Source of the DNA: Nocardioides thalensis | Lineage (GTDB): Bacteria; Actinomycetota; Actinomycetes; Propionibacteriales; Nocardioidaceae | DNA: 64,000 nt | Reading direction: 5' to 3' | Assembly (NCBI RefSeq): GCF_013410655.1 | Contig: NZ_JACCFP010000001.1 | Coordinates: 806,001 to 870,000 of the forward strand | In this document: piece after piece, positions 31,260 to 39,884 of the stretch | Layout of the letters: every line of letters begins with the position of its first letter | Numbering within the stretch: the stretch's first letter is position 1 | Notes under the pieces: model-generated | Databases searched by the model: none | Seen by the model: only the letters and a program-made list of their open reading frames with translations | Told to the model about the DNA's origin: nothing | Made by a program: the position numbers and the translations under genes

Positions 31260-32069
31260 TCAGATCCCGGCGGTGAGCCGGTCACGGGTGGCCGCGTCGC
31301 GGCGAAGTCGGGCGAGGTCGCGCTTGCGGCGCTCGGCGATGACGGCGGCCAGCACGAGCTCGGGTGGCTCGTTGCCCATCGGCCGCGGTGCGACGTACTG
31401 AAGCACGTCGGCGAGCAGGGCGCCGCCGAGCCGGTCGCGGGTGGGACGGTCGAGCCCGGGCAGCCGCCCGAGGAACTGGCGTACGGCGAGCGCGAGCCCG
31501 GTCGGGAGGGAGGCGATGTCGGCGTGGGCCGCCCACGCCGCGAGCTGGCGGGGCATCTCGGGCGGGTGCGGCAGCTGCAGGGTGACGCGGTCGCGGACGA
31601 CGTACGTGCCCGCGGCGTAGTCGCCGAGCCGCTTGCCGCGCCGGCTCAGCAGCATCGAGAAGAATGCGGGCGCGCCCGAGAACGCGTAGATCTCGACGAA
31701 GCCGATGAGCGCGCGCACCACCGCGTGGTGGAAGCTGATCGGGCCGCCGTCGTCGCGCACCGTGCGCAGCCCCATCGCGAGCTTGCCGACCGAGCGGCCG
31801 CGGGTGAGCGTCTCGAGGGTCGCCGGGAAGACGACGAAGACGAGGACCATGCCGAGCACGTAGGCCGCCCAGAGCAGGGCCTCGTCGGTCTGGACGGTCG
31901 CCGTCAGCAGCACGAAGAACGTGATGAAGCCGCCGACCAGGGTCACCAGCAGGTCGATCAGGCCCGAGACCAGCCGGGTGCCGAGGGACGCTGCGGGCAG
32001 GTCGAGTGCCACGCCCTCGCCCGTGACGAGGTCGTCCTCGGTGAGCGTGGCGAACTCGGCGGCTGACAT
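31260..32069 (-). CDS. RDD family membrane protein
   Basis: 269 residues. The N-terminal two thirds hold three to four membrane helices with the family's Arg and Asp residues (LGTRLVSGLIDLLVTLVGGF; GRSVGKLAMGLRTVRDDGGP; FHHAVVRALIGFVEIY). A cytoplasmic C-terminal part follows (FLGRLPGLDRPTRDRLGGAL). Function is unknown; RDD proteins often sit near SpoIIM and MoxR-DUF58 genes. It is transcribed divergently from the SpoIIM gene across a 26-bp spacer. Confidence 0.88.
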   Translation of the reverse strand: MSAAEFATLTEDDLVTGEGVALDLPAASLGTRLVSGLIDLLVTLVGGFITFFVLLTATVQTDEALLWAAYVLGMVLVFVVFPATLETLTRGRSVGKLAMGLRTVRDDGGPISFHHAVVRALIGFVEIYAFSGAPAFFSMLLSRRGKRLGDYAAGTYVVRDRVTLQLPHPPEMPRQLAAWAAHADIASLPTGLALAVRQFLGRLPGLDRPTRDRLGGALLADVLQYVAPRPMGNEPPELVLAAVIAERRKRDLARLRRDAATRDRLTAGI

Positions 32070-32079
32070 CGGGGCAAGG

Positions 32080-32086
32080 GTATTAC
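32080..32086. promoter_or_regulatory. Shared bidirectional -10 (GTATTAC / GTAATAC)
   Basis: The 26-bp spacer between divergent RDD and SpoIIM genes contains one symmetric element. On the plus strand TATTAC ends nine bases before GTG 32096. On the minus strand TAATAC ends ten bases before ATG 32069. Both transcripts would have leaders of only a few bases, and each -35 would lie inside the opposite gene. Confidence 0.5.
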
Positions 32087-32095
32087 GGTGAGCCC

Positions 32096-33100
32096 GTGCC
32101 GCGGATCGACATCGACGCCTACGTGGCCGCGCACTCCCACGAGTGGGCGCGGCTCGAGGAGCTGCTCCGCGAACGGCGCCGTACCGGCGCGACCAGTGAC
32201 GAGCTGGTCGACCGGTACCAGCAGGCCGCGACCGACCTGTCGGTGATCCGCACGTCGGCTCCCGACGCGCAGCTGGTGTCCTACCTGTCCTCGCTGCTCG
32301 GCCGGGCGCGCGTGGCGATGCTCGGCACCCGCGTCACCCGGTGGCAGGCGTTCGGCCGGTTCTTCACCCACCAGTTCCCGGCGGCGCTGTATCGCCTGCG
32401 CTGGTGGTGGCTGGGGTGCTTCGCCGGCAACGTCGTCGTGCTCGCGGTGATGATGTGGTGGCTCGGCGACCACCCCGAGGTCGAGCAGTCGCTGCTCTCG
32501 CAGTCGGAGATCGACGCCCTCGTGAAGAACGACTTCGAGAACTACTACAGCGAGCACGCCGCCGGTTCGTTCGCCACCCAGGTGTGGGTCAACAACGCCT
32601 GGGTCAGCGCGCTGTGCATCGCGCTCGGCATCCTCGGCCTGCCGGTGCTCTACCTGCTCTTCAACAACATCGCCAACCTCGCCGTGGTCGGCGCGATCAT
32701 GACCCGCTACGACCGGGGCGACCTGTTCTGGGGGCTGATCCTCCCGCACGGCCTGCTCGAGCTCACTGCCGTGTTCGTGGCGGCCGGCGTCGGCCTGCGC
32801 CTGTTCTGGTCCTGGATCGAGCCCGGCGGGCTGACCCGCGGCGCCTCGATCGCGCACGCGGGTCGCACGGCGATCACCGTCGCCATGGGCCTGGTCGTGG
32901 TGCTGCTCGTCAGCGGCATCATCGAGGCGTTCGTGACACCGTCGCCGCTGCCGACCTGGGCCCGGATCGCGATCGGCGTCACCGCCGAGCTGGTGTTCTT
33001 CGCCTACGTCTTCGTCGTCGGCCGTGCTGCCTCCCGCTCGGGCGCGACCGGCGACATCGCCGACGACCTCCTCGAGGACCGGGTCGCCACCCAGGCCTGA
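32096..33100 (+). CDS. SpoIIM (stage II sporulation M/DUF95) family membrane protein
   Basis: 334 residues from a GTG start. A cytoplasmic N-terminus (DELVDRYQQAATDLSVIRTS) precedes five or so membrane helices, including WLGCFAGNVVVLAVMMWWL, SALCIALGILGLPVLYLLFN and LPHGLLELTAVFVAAGVGLR, the last being the DUF95 signature. Similar proteins occur in non-sporulating actinobacteria together with RDD and MoxR-DUF58 genes, so a sporulation role is not implied. Confidence 0.9.
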   Translation: MPRIDIDAYVAAHSHEWARLEELLRERRRTGATSDELVDRYQQAATDLSVIRTSAPDAQLVSYLSSLLGRARVAMLGTRVTRWQAFGRFFTHQFPAALYRLRWWWLGCFAGNVVVLAVMMWWLGDHPEVEQSLLSQSEIDALVKNDFENYYSEHAAGSFATQVWVNNAWVSALCIALGILGLPVLYLLFNNIANLAVVGAIMTRYDRGDLFWGLILPHGLLELTAVFVAAGVGLRLFWSWIEPGGLTRGASIAHAGRTAITVAMGLVVVLLVSGIIEAFVTPSPLPTWARIAIGVTAELVFFAYVFVVGRAASRSGATGDIADDLLEDRVATQA

Positions 33101-33106
33101 CCGTCG

Positions 33107-33348
33107 ATGGCTCGCCGAGTCCAGCCTCATGGTCCGCCGAGTCCAGCCTCATGGTCCGCCGAATCGGGCCTCATGGTCTGCCGAGTTGTGCTCGATGGTG
33201 CGCCGAATCGGGCCCCGTGGTCCGCCGAGTTGTGCTCGACGGTTTGTCCGGTCCGGCTCACCGCGAGACGGAGAGCCTTGAGCGACCATCAGGTCGAACT
33301 CGGCGGACCATGGGGGGCGGATTCGGCGGACCATGGGGGCGGATTCGG
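33107..33348. repeat. 22-bp minisatellite with opposing arms (P5)
   Basis: Seven head-to-tail 22-bp units run from 33107 to 33260 (typical unit ATGGTCCGCCGAGTCCAGCC plus two bases; unit 7 is degenerate). After a 29-bp spacer, units on the other strand occupy 33290-33311, 33312-33334 (23 bp) and 33335-33348 (partial). The two arms face each other and can pair (CCGCCGAGT with ACTCGGCGG). It fills the whole gap between the convergent SpoIIM and DUF58 genes, and no gene is present in it. Confidence 0.9.
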
Positions 33349-34650
33349 CTAGAGCTGGCCGGCCGCCTTCAGCGCGAGGTAGTGGTCGGCGAGCACCGGC
33401 GGGAGCGACTCCGCGTCGGCCTCGAGTACGTCGACGCCGAGCTTGCGGAGGACGTCGCCGGTCCAGGCCCGCCGGCGCAGCTCCTGCTCGGCGGCGGCGG
33501 CGTCGTAGACCTCGTCGATCGAGTCGCGGGCCTCGGCGAGGCGGCTCAGCTCGGGGTCGCGGACCGACGCGAGCACCACGCGGTGGTGGCGGGTGAGCGA
33601 CGGGAGCACCGGCACCAGGCCCTGGAGCACCGACGTCGGCTCGAGCGGCGTGAGCAGCACCAGCAGCGACCGGCGGCGGCCGAGGTCGTGGACCGCGCCG
33701 GCGAGCGCGTCCCAGTCCGCCTCGACGAGCACCGGGTCGAGGTCGGCCATCGCGTCCTGGAGGCGGGCGGCGACATCGCGGCTCCCGGCCAGGCGCAACC
33801 GGGTGCGCACCCGCCGGTCGCCCGCGACGAGGTCGACCCGGTCCCCGGCCCTCGAGGCGAGGGCGGCGAGGAGCAGCGCGGAGTCCATCGCCGCGTCCAG
33901 CCGGGGTACGCCGTCGCCGGAGCCCACCCGTCCGGCCGCCGTACGTGACGTGTCGAGGACCAGCACCACGCGACGGTCGCGCTCGGGCTGCCAGGTGCGG
34001 ACGACGACGTGGGCGCTGCGCGCGGACGCGCGCCAGTCGATCGAGCGTATGTCGTCGCCGCGCACGTACTCCCGCAGCGAGTCGAACTCGGTGCCCTGCC
34101 CGCGGACCCGCACGGCCGCGCGGCCGTCGAGCTCGCGCAGCCGGGCGAGCCGCGACGGCAGGTGCTTGCGGGACTCGAACGGAGGCAGCGCCCGCACGGT
34201 GCCCGCCAAGTCGTAGGTGCGCTGACGGGCGGCGAGCCCGAGCGGGCCCCACGACCGGACGGTGACCCCGTCGGCGCGCAGGTCGCCGCGACGACGGGGG
34301 AGCAGCGGCGTACGCAGGATCCGGCGGTCGCCCGCGGTGAGCCGGAGCCGGTGCCGGTTGCCGGTGGCGCCCGCCGACGGCTGCCACGCGTCGCGCACCT
34401 GGAGGCGCAGCGTCCGGCGGCCCTCGTTGCTCACAGTGAGCACCGACTCCGCCCCGTCCCCGAGTCGTACGGCGCCCGCGTCCTTGCGCAGTAGGCCGGC
34501 ACCGCCGGTCGGGCCGGCGAGCAGCAGGTCGAGGCCGGTGAAGAGCAGCACCGCCAGCAGCCACAACCCGACCGTGCCGCCGCTCGGGCGCAGGTAGACC
34601 GCCCCCACCCCCAGGAGGAGCAGCAGCGGGACCCGGCCGGAGATCGCCAT
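33349..34650 (-). CDS. DUF58 domain protein, membrane-anchored
   Basis: 433 residues. Two N-terminal membrane helices (VPLLLLLGVGAVYL and LWLLAVLLFTGLDLLLAG) are followed by an Ig-like stretch and the DUF58 motif TEFDSLREYVRGDDIRSIDW plus RASARS. It is a longer, anchored relative of the DUF58 protein at 29314. It is the last gene of the second MoxR operon; its TAG stop abuts the minisatellite. Confidence 0.9.
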   Translation of the reverse strand: MAISGRVPLLLLLGVGAVYLRPSGGTVGLWLLAVLLFTGLDLLLAGPTGGAGLLRKDAGAVRLGDGAESVLTVSNEGRRTLRLQVRDAWQPSAGATGNRHRLRLTAGDRRILRTPLLPRRRGDLRADGVTVRSWGPLGLAARQRTYDLAGTVRALPPFESRKHLPSRLARLRELDGRAAVRVRGQGTEFDSLREYVRGDDIRSIDWRASARSAHVVVRTWQPERDRRVVLVLDTSRTAAGRVGSGDGVPRLDAAMDSALLLAALASRAGDRVDLVAGDRRVRTRLRLAGSRDVAARLQDAMADLDPVLVEADWDALAGAVHDLGRRRSLLVLLTPLEPTSVLQGLVPVLPSLTRHHRVVLASVRDPELSRLAEARDSIDEVYDAAAAEQELRRRAWTGDVLRKLGVDVLEADAESLPPVLADHYLALKAAGQL

Positions 34651-34661
34651 CAGCGCCGGCG

Positions 34662-35648
34662 CTAGCGCGGGACCGGCACGGAGCCGAGCGCGGAGGAGAG
34701 GACGGCGGCCACGTCGACGCCCTCGAGCTCAGCCTCCGGGCGGAGGCCGAGGCGGTGGACGAGGGCGGCGTGGGCGAGCGCCTTGACGTCGTCGGGGGTC
34801 ACGAAGTCGCGCCCCGACAGCCACGCCCACGCGCGGGCGGCGCGCAACAGCGCGGTCGCGCCGCGCGGGCTGACGCCGAGCGAGAGCGAAGGGGAGTCGC
34901 GGGTGGCGCGGGCGATGTCGACGATGTAGGTCGCGACCTCCTCCGACACCTGGACCTTCTTCACCGCGGCCTGGCCGGCCTCGATGTCGGCGGCGCTCGC
35001 CACCGGTCGCACCCCGGCACCGGCGACGTCGCGCGGGTCGAATCCGCTCGCGTGGCGGCTGAGGATCGCAATCTCGTCGGACCGCGGCGGCACCGGCAGC
35101 ACGACCTTGAGCAGGAACCGGTCGAGCTGCGCCTCGGGCAGCGGGTAGGTGCCCTCGTACTCGACCGGGTTCTGCGTCGCCGCGACGAGGAACGGGCGCG
35201 GCAGCGGCCGGGTGACGCCGTCGGCCGACACCTGGCCCTCCTCCATCGCCTCCAGCAGCGCCGACTGCGTCTTCGGGGGCGTCCGGTTGATCTCGTCGGC
35301 GAGCAGCAGGTTGGTGAAGACCGGCCCCTCCCGGAACGACAGCTCGCCCGCCTTGTTGTCGATCACCAGCGAGCCGGTGATGTCGCCCGGCATCAGGTCC
35401 GGGGTGAACTGCACCCGCCGCGTCTCCACCGACAGGGACGCCGCGAGCGTGCGCACCAGCAGCGTCTTGGCGGTGCCGGGCACGCCCTCCATCAGCACGT
35501 GCCCGCCGCACAGCAGCGCCACCAGGAGGCCCGACACGGCGGCGTCCTGCCCGACGACCGCCTTCGCGACCTCGTGCCGTACGGCGAGCAGCCGCTCGCG
35601 CGCGTCGACGGGGGGACTGCTCGGCGGGGGCGGTGGGATCTCGGTCAT
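34662..35648 (-). CDS. MoxR-family AAA+ ATPase (second copy)
   Basis: 328 residues from ATG 35648; the long frame upstream is a shadow. Motifs are GVPGTAKT (Walker A), LLADEINRTPPKTQSALLEAM (Walker B) and FLVAATQNPVEYEGTYPLPEAQLD. It starts with a Pro-rich tail (TEIPPPPPSSPP). It overlaps the DUF4350 gene by four bases and is followed by its DUF58 partner 11 bases later. It is clearly paralogous to the MoxR at 30216 but in a different operon type. Confidence 0.93.
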   Translation of the reverse strand: MTEIPPPPPSSPPVDARERLLAVRHEVAKAVVGQDAAVSGLLVALLCGGHVLMEGVPGTAKTLLVRTLAASLSVETRRVQFTPDLMPGDITGSLVIDNKAGELSFREGPVFTNLLLADEINRTPPKTQSALLEAMEEGQVSADGVTRPLPRPFLVAATQNPVEYEGTYPLPEAQLDRFLLKVVLPVPPRSDEIAILSRHASGFDPRDVAGAGVRPVASAADIEAGQAAVKKVQVSEEVATYIVDIARATRDSPSLSLGVSPRGATALLRAARAWAWLSGRDFVTPDDVKALAHAALVHRLGLRPEAELEGVDVAAVLSSALGSVPVPR

Positions 35649-36784
35649 CCGCGGGGGACCTCTCTGATCAGCTCGGACAGCTCCTGGGCCAGGTGGACCA
35701 GGCGGGCATCGGTGTCGGGCACGGGGCCCGCGTCGGACAGGCGTACGGCGACGTCCTCGCGCCGCCGGTCCAGGCGTGCGGCCACCGCGTCGATCACGGC
35801 GTCCTCCGACGCCTGCCGGCCGAGCGCGAGCCGCTCGGCGAGGCGGCGGCGGGCCGCGGTCCGCAGCGCGGTGGCAGCGTGGGCGCGGTCGCCGCCCTTG
35901 CGATACATCCGGCCGCGGCTGCGGGCGGTCTCGACGGCGCGCACCACGACCGGCAGCGGCTCGGTGGACAGCGGCCCGAGCCGGCGGTAGCGCCACAGCA
36001 CCAGCGCGACCAGCGCGAGCGCCGCCATCCAGAGCCCCGGGCCGATCCAGCGCGGCAGCAGCGCCGAGAGCGACACGGCCTCGCCGTCGACGGTGTCCTC
36101 CAGGGACGGGACGTACCAGACCAGGCGCTCCTCCTGCCCGAGCAGCCGCAGCACGACCGCGGCGTTGTCGCCGCGGAGCACCTGGTCGTTGGTCAGCGCC
36201 TCGGCGGCCCCGAGGTAGACCGTGCCCGAGCCGCCGGTCACCAGGAGGTGCCCGTCGTCGGTGGGGAAGCAGCCCTCGCGCTCGTAGGCCGTCGCGGTGT
36301 CGACCGTCAGGGCCAGCCCGTCGTAGAGCGGGTCGCCGCAGTCGGCCGCGACGTCGTCGACGTCGCCGGAGATGCGGGTGTCGAGCTCCTCGATCTCGTC
36401 GATGACGTACGACGGCGGGTCCGCCAGCACGAGCCGGGCCTCGCCCGCCTCGCGCCGCAGGTGCCGGACGGTCGAGCTCGCGAGGCTCTCGGCGCCGGTC
36501 ACCAGCACGGTCGTCGAGGCGTCGACCTCCGCATCAGCCAGCTCGTCGGCGGAGCGCACGATCGTGACGTCGACGCCCTCCCCGTCGAGCACCTTGGCGA
36601 CGGCCTGGGCCCCCTCGGGCCCGGTGTTGCGCGGGTCGAGGTCGCCGCCGTACTCGTCGTCGCCACCTCCGGTCCACAGCGCGACGCCCACGGCCAGCAC
36701 GAAGCAGACGCCGACCACGATCGGCCAGCGGTAGCGCTGCCACAGCCTCGCCGGCCGCAGCGGCTCCGTCGCGGTGGCCGTCAT
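35645..36784 (-). CDS. DUF4350 domain membrane protein
   Basis: 379 residues. An N-terminal helix (WPIVVGVCFVLAVGVALWT), an extracytoplasmic domain with PRNTGPEGAQAVAKVLDGEG and TTVLVTGAESLASSTVRHLR typical of DUF4350, and a second helix (LWMAALALVALVLWRYRRLG) followed by a cytoplasmic helical region. DUF4350 proteins accompany MoxR-DUF58-DUF4129 loci. The function is unknown. It overlaps both neighbours by four bases. Confidence 0.87.
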   Translation of the reverse strand: MTATATEPLRPARLWQRYRWPIVVGVCFVLAVGVALWTGGGDDEYGGDLDPRNTGPEGAQAVAKVLDGEGVDVTIVRSADELADAEVDASTTVLVTGAESLASSTVRHLRREAGEARLVLADPPSYVIDEIEELDTRISGDVDDVAADCGDPLYDGLALTVDTATAYEREGCFPTDDGHLLVTGGSGTVYLGAAEALTNDQVLRGDNAAVVLRLLGQEERLVWYVPSLEDTVDGEAVSLSALLPRWIGPGLWMAALALVALVLWRYRRLGPLSTEPLPVVVRAVETARSRGRMYRKGGDRAHAATALRTAARRRLAERLALGRQASEDAVIDAVAARLDRRREDVAVRLSDAGPVPDTDARLVHLAQELSELIREVPRG

Positions 36785-37413
36785 CGGCGCACCGCCCGCC
36801 CGGACAGCTCCGCGTCGAGGGCGAGCACGGCGCTCGCCTGCTCCCGCGTCGCCGGCCGGTCGCCGTACAGCACGGCGTCGAACGTGTCGGCCGCCTGCTC
36901 GATCCGCTCGCGGTGCCCCGCGAACGCGCTCCCGAGGGAGGCCGCCAGCTCGTGCGCGGTCGCCTGCGGCAGGTCCTCGATCCGGTCGCTCTCCACCTGT
37001 CGTACGGCGAGCGCGCGGAACGCGTCGAGGAGCGCATCGTCGTAGCGGCCCTCCGCCAGCGCCGCCTCGGCGCGGGCGCGCAGCTGCGCGGCGGTGATCG
37101 TCTCGTCGGTCAGCGCGGGCGCCGAGCGGTCACGCACCCGGGTCGTGCGCCGGGCCCGCGAGACGAGGGTGCCGATCGCGACCAGCAGCCCCACGAGCAG
37201 CAGCAGGAGCAGGAACGCGGGGACCCCCGACAGGTCGCTGACCGACTGGACGCCGTCGTCGAAGAAGCGGACGAGCCAGTCCCGGAGCCGCTGGAGCAGG
37301 TCGGTGTCGTGGTACTCCGGCCGCGCCAGCTCCCGTCGCAGGGACGAGCGCGCATCGTCGCCGCTGGGGTCCAGCGGCGGGTCGAGGAGGAGGTACGACG
37401 GCGGGAGGCTCAC
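36781..37413 (-). CDS. DUF4129 domain membrane protein
   Basis: 210 residues from GTG 37413, which overlaps the upstream stop (GTGA). One central membrane helix (FLLLLLLVGLLVAIGTLV) separates an N-terminal helical part (YHDTDLLQRLRDWLVRFFDD) from the DUF4129 C-terminal domain (ALAEGRYDDALLDAFRALAV and TAHELAASLG). It belongs to the DUF4350-MoxR-DUF58 operon. The longer frame back to 38790 is antisense or shadow sequence. Confidence 0.85.
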   Translation of the reverse strand: MSLPPSYLLLDPPLDPSGDDARSSLRRELARPEYHDTDLLQRLRDWLVRFFDDGVQSVSDLSGVPAFLLLLLLVGLLVAIGTLVSRARRTTRVRDRSAPALTDETITAAQLRARAEAALAEGRYDDALLDAFRALAVRQVESDRIEDLPQATAHELAASLGSAFAGHRERIEQAADTFDAVLYGDRPATREQASAVLALDAELSGRAVRR

Positions 37414-38522
37414 TGCGGCAGCAGCCCTGCCTCCCGCATCAGCTCGACGTCGTAGGCCTCCTTGCGCATGCGCAGGTCGACGTACTGGAGCGTGGTGACC
37501 GCGGCGAGGAACGGCGCCACGAACGCGTTCTGCACGACGGACGCGATCGACTGGCCGACGAACAGCACGAGCAGCGACTGCTCGGGGAACACGAAGACCA
37601 GCACCTGCGCGGCGATCGAGACCGGCGCGGACAGCAGCCCACCGGCGAACGTCCCGATCAGGTAGGTGAGCAGAGCGATCCCGAACGTGCGCCAGAACTG
37701 GCGCTCGGTCAGGCGGCGGCCGCGGCCGATCGCCCCGAACACGCCGACGTCCTCGAGGATCAGCGCCGGCACCGGCAGGTAGAACAGCTTGATCCAGCTC
37801 CACACCATCAGCGCGGCGCAGCCGAGGAAGCTCGCGATGCCCCACAGCACCGACGCCAGCACCGACTCGGTGGCGATGATGACCAGCGCGAGCAGCAGCC
37901 CCCAGCCGGCCCAGATCACGAGCAGCGTCAGGCTCACCAGCGCGGCGAGGCCCAGCGCGCGCCACCGCTTGCCGCGGGTCGACGCCCACGCCTGGTCGAG
38001 CGTGAGCTTGCGGCCGACCGCCGCGGCGTGGACGACCTTCGTCATCATCGCCGTCACCAGCGTCAGCCCGATCCACGACAGCACCGAGGAGAAGATCAGC
38101 GAGCCGTACGCCGACAGCAGGCCCACGGCCTCGCCGGTCGACAGGTCCTCCGACGACGACTCGGCGGTGAGGTCGACGGTCACCCCGCCGACGAACGTCA
38201 CCAGCACGGTGACGATCACGGGGATGAGCATCGCGACGGCGGTGACCAGCACCGCGGCGCCGACGGTCGCCTTCGGGTTGTAGCGGATGATGCGGAACGC
38301 TCCGTCGTACATCGACCCCAGCGTGAGCGGCCGGAGCGGGATCGCGCCCGGGCGGTGGAAGGCCCCGCCGAGGTGCTGCCAGCCCTGCGCCGTCCGCGGT
38401 ACGGCGGGCGCCTGCGCCGGGGCGTACGGCGCCCCGGGCGGTGCGGGTGCGATGCTGGCCGGTGGGTCCTCCGGCGGGGGAGCGCCGGGTGGCGGGTAGT
38501 GGTGCGGTGGACCTGCGGTCAT
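37410..38522 (-). CDS. Multi-pass membrane protein with Pro-rich N-terminus
   Basis: 370 residues. A Pro/Ala/Gly-rich cytoplasmic tail (about 75 residues) leads to GAIPLRPLTLGSMYDGAFRII, a motif common to actinobacterial glycerophosphoryl-diester-phosphodiesterase-type membrane domains, then six or so helices. No catalytic residues are apparent. ATG 38522 is preceded by GAAGGAGTGCG on the minus strand; a frame to 38612 adds an unlikely basic extension. It is the first gene of the second MoxR operon and is divergent from the ribosomal operon. Confidence 0.8.
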   Translation of the reverse strand: MTAGPPHHYPPPGAPPPEDPPASIAPAPPGAPYAPAQAPAVPRTAQGWQHLGGAFHRPGAIPLRPLTLGSMYDGAFRIIRYNPKATVGAAVLVTAVAMLIPVIVTVLVTFVGGVTVDLTAESSSEDLSTGEAVGLLSAYGSLIFSSVLSWIGLTLVTAMMTKVVHAAAVGRKLTLDQAWASTRGKRWRALGLAALVSLTLLVIWAGWGLLLALVIIATESVLASVLWGIASFLGCAALMVWSWIKLFYLPVPALILEDVGVFGAIGRGRRLTERQFWRTFGIALLTYLIGTFAGGLLSAPVSIAAQVLVFVFPEQSLLVLFVGQSIASVVQNAFVAPFLAAVTTLQYVDLRMRKEAYDVELMREAGLLPQ

Positions 38523-38624
38523 CGCACTCCTTCGTCGCTGATTTGGACCTGTTCGCGGATGGATGCCAAGATAGTCCGGTTGCTCCGGCGTGATCGCCGG
38601 GGTGCGGCACATCTTGACTACTGA

Positions 38625-38708
38625 ATCGCGTCTCCCGAGCAGCGCCCCCGGTGCTGCTCCCTGACCGTGGTCGGTGGTGCTGAAGTGCCCGGACCCCGGA
38701 GACGCGAT
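38625..38708 (+). promoter_or_regulatory. Structured leader of the S10 operon
   Basis: The 378-bp gap before rpsJ has no gene. An 11-bp stem ATCGCGTCTCC (38625-38635) / GGAGACGCGAT (38698-38708) encloses GAGCAGC (38637-38643) / GCTGCTC (38653-38659). Further down, CCCGACC (38792) pairs with GGTCGGG (38804). TTGACT at 38614 could be a -35, but no convincing -10 follows. It is a candidate autoregulatory leader. Confidence 0.5.
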
Positions 38709-38900
38709 CAGCCCGACGAACCGTCGGGTGCCTCACAACAAAGCACCAGGCCTGCAAGGGCGGACGTGTGTGCCAAAACAGGCGCGACACGCCCGACCTC
38801 GGGGGTCGGGAGCGGTGAGGTGAGCAGCAGGGCGGGACCGACTCAACCGGAGGACGTCCCCACCAGTGGACGCGGACCAGAAGAAGGACGAGAGAGACCT

Positions 38901-39209
38901 ATGGCGGGACAGAAGATCCGCATCAGGCTCAAGGCCTATGACCACGAGGTGATCGACACCTCGGCGCGGAAGATCGTTGACACCGTCACCCGTACGGGTG
39001 CGAAGGTCGCCGGCCCGGTGCCGCTGCCGACCGAGAAGAACGTCTTCTGCGTCATCCGCTCGCCGCACAAGTACAAGGACTCCCGCGAGCACTTCGAGAT
39101 GCGCACGCACAAGCGCCTCATCGACATCATCGACCCCACCCCGAAGACCGTCGACAGCCTCATGCGGCTCGACCTCCCGGCCGGTGTCGACATCGAGATC
39201 AAGCTCTGA
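38901..39209 (+). CDS. rpsJ: Small-subunit ribosomal protein S10 (uS10)
   Basis: 102 residues, [20 protein letters not shown] to VDIEIKL, full length. S10 sits in the 30S head; in the transcription-antitermination complex it is NusE and binds NusB. It is the first gene of the superoperon. ATG 38901 is preceded by a purine-rich GAAGGACGAGAGAGA stretch; the open frame upstream is leader sequence, not coding. Confidence 0.98.
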   Translation: MAGQKIRIRLKAYDHEVIDTSARKIVDTVTRTGAKVAGPVPLPTEKNVFCVIRSPHKYKDSREHFEMRTHKRLIDIIDPTPKTVDSLMRLDLPAGVDIEIKL

Positions 39210-39228
39210 TCGGAAAGTTGATCGAGAC

Positions 39229-39879
39229 ATGACCATCGAACGCAACGTCAAGGGCCTGCTCGGCACCAAGCTGGGCATGACCCAGCTGTGGGACGACAAC
39301 AACCGTGTCGTGCCGGTGACCGTCATCGAGGCCACCACCAACGTCGTGACCCAGGTCCGCCAGCCCCAGCCCGACGGCTACAACGCCGTCCAGATCGGCT
39401 ACGGCGAGATCGAGGGCCGCAAGGTCAACAAGCCTGCCGCGGGCCACTTCGCGAAGGCCGGCACCACGCCGCGCCGCCACGTGGTCGAGATCCGCACCGC
39501 CGACGCCGCCAGCTACGAGATCGGCGCCGAGATCCCGGTCGACACCTTCGAGGCCGGCGAGCAGATCGACGTCACCGGCACCAGCAAGGGCAAGGGCTTC
39601 GCCGGTGTCATGAAGCGTCACGGCTTCGCCGGCGTGAGCGCCTCCCACGGTGCGCACCGCAACCACCGCAAGCCCGGCTCGATCGGCGCCTGCGCCACCC
39701 CGGGTCGCGTGTTCAAGGGCCTGCGCATGGCCGGCCGCATGGGTAGCGACACCGTCACCACCCAGAACGTCACCGTCCACGCCGTCGACGTGGAGAAGGG
39801 CCTGATCCTCGTCAAGGGCGCGGTTCCCGGTCCCAAGGGTGGCGTCGTCGTCCTCCGCACGGCTGCGAAGAAGGGCTGA
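39229..39879 (+). CDS. rplC: Large-subunit ribosomal protein L3 (uL3)
   Basis: 216 residues. Key stretches are [16 protein letters not shown] and [20 protein letters not shown], the latter being the loop that reaches toward the peptidyl-transferase centre (with the conserved Gln/Met-methylation region as [14 protein letters not shown]). It starts at ATG 39229, 20 bases after rpsJ; a frame open from 38977 is a shadow of rpsJ. Confidence 0.98.
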   Translation: MTIERNVKGLLGTKLGMTQLWDDNNRVVPVTVIEATTNVVTQVRQPQPDGYNAVQIGYGEIEGRKVNKPAAGHFAKAGTTPRRHVVEIRTADAASYEIGAEIPVDTFEAGEQIDVTGTSKGKGFAGVMKRHGFAGVSASHGAHRNHRKPGSIGACATPGRVFKGLRMAGRMGSDTVTTQNVTVHAVDVEKGLILVKGAVPGPKGGVVVLRTAAKKG

Positions 39880-39884
39880 TAACC

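Noticed and set aside
33107..33348. Possible CRISPR array at the 22-bp repeats
   Set aside because: Units are directly adjacent with no spacers, drift in sequence and switch strand. No cas genes are near.
38523..38900. A longer rpsJ starting near 38667
   Set aside because: The extension is a structured leader with no S10 homology. S10 begins [10 protein letters not shown] with a purine-rich ribosome binding site just before it.
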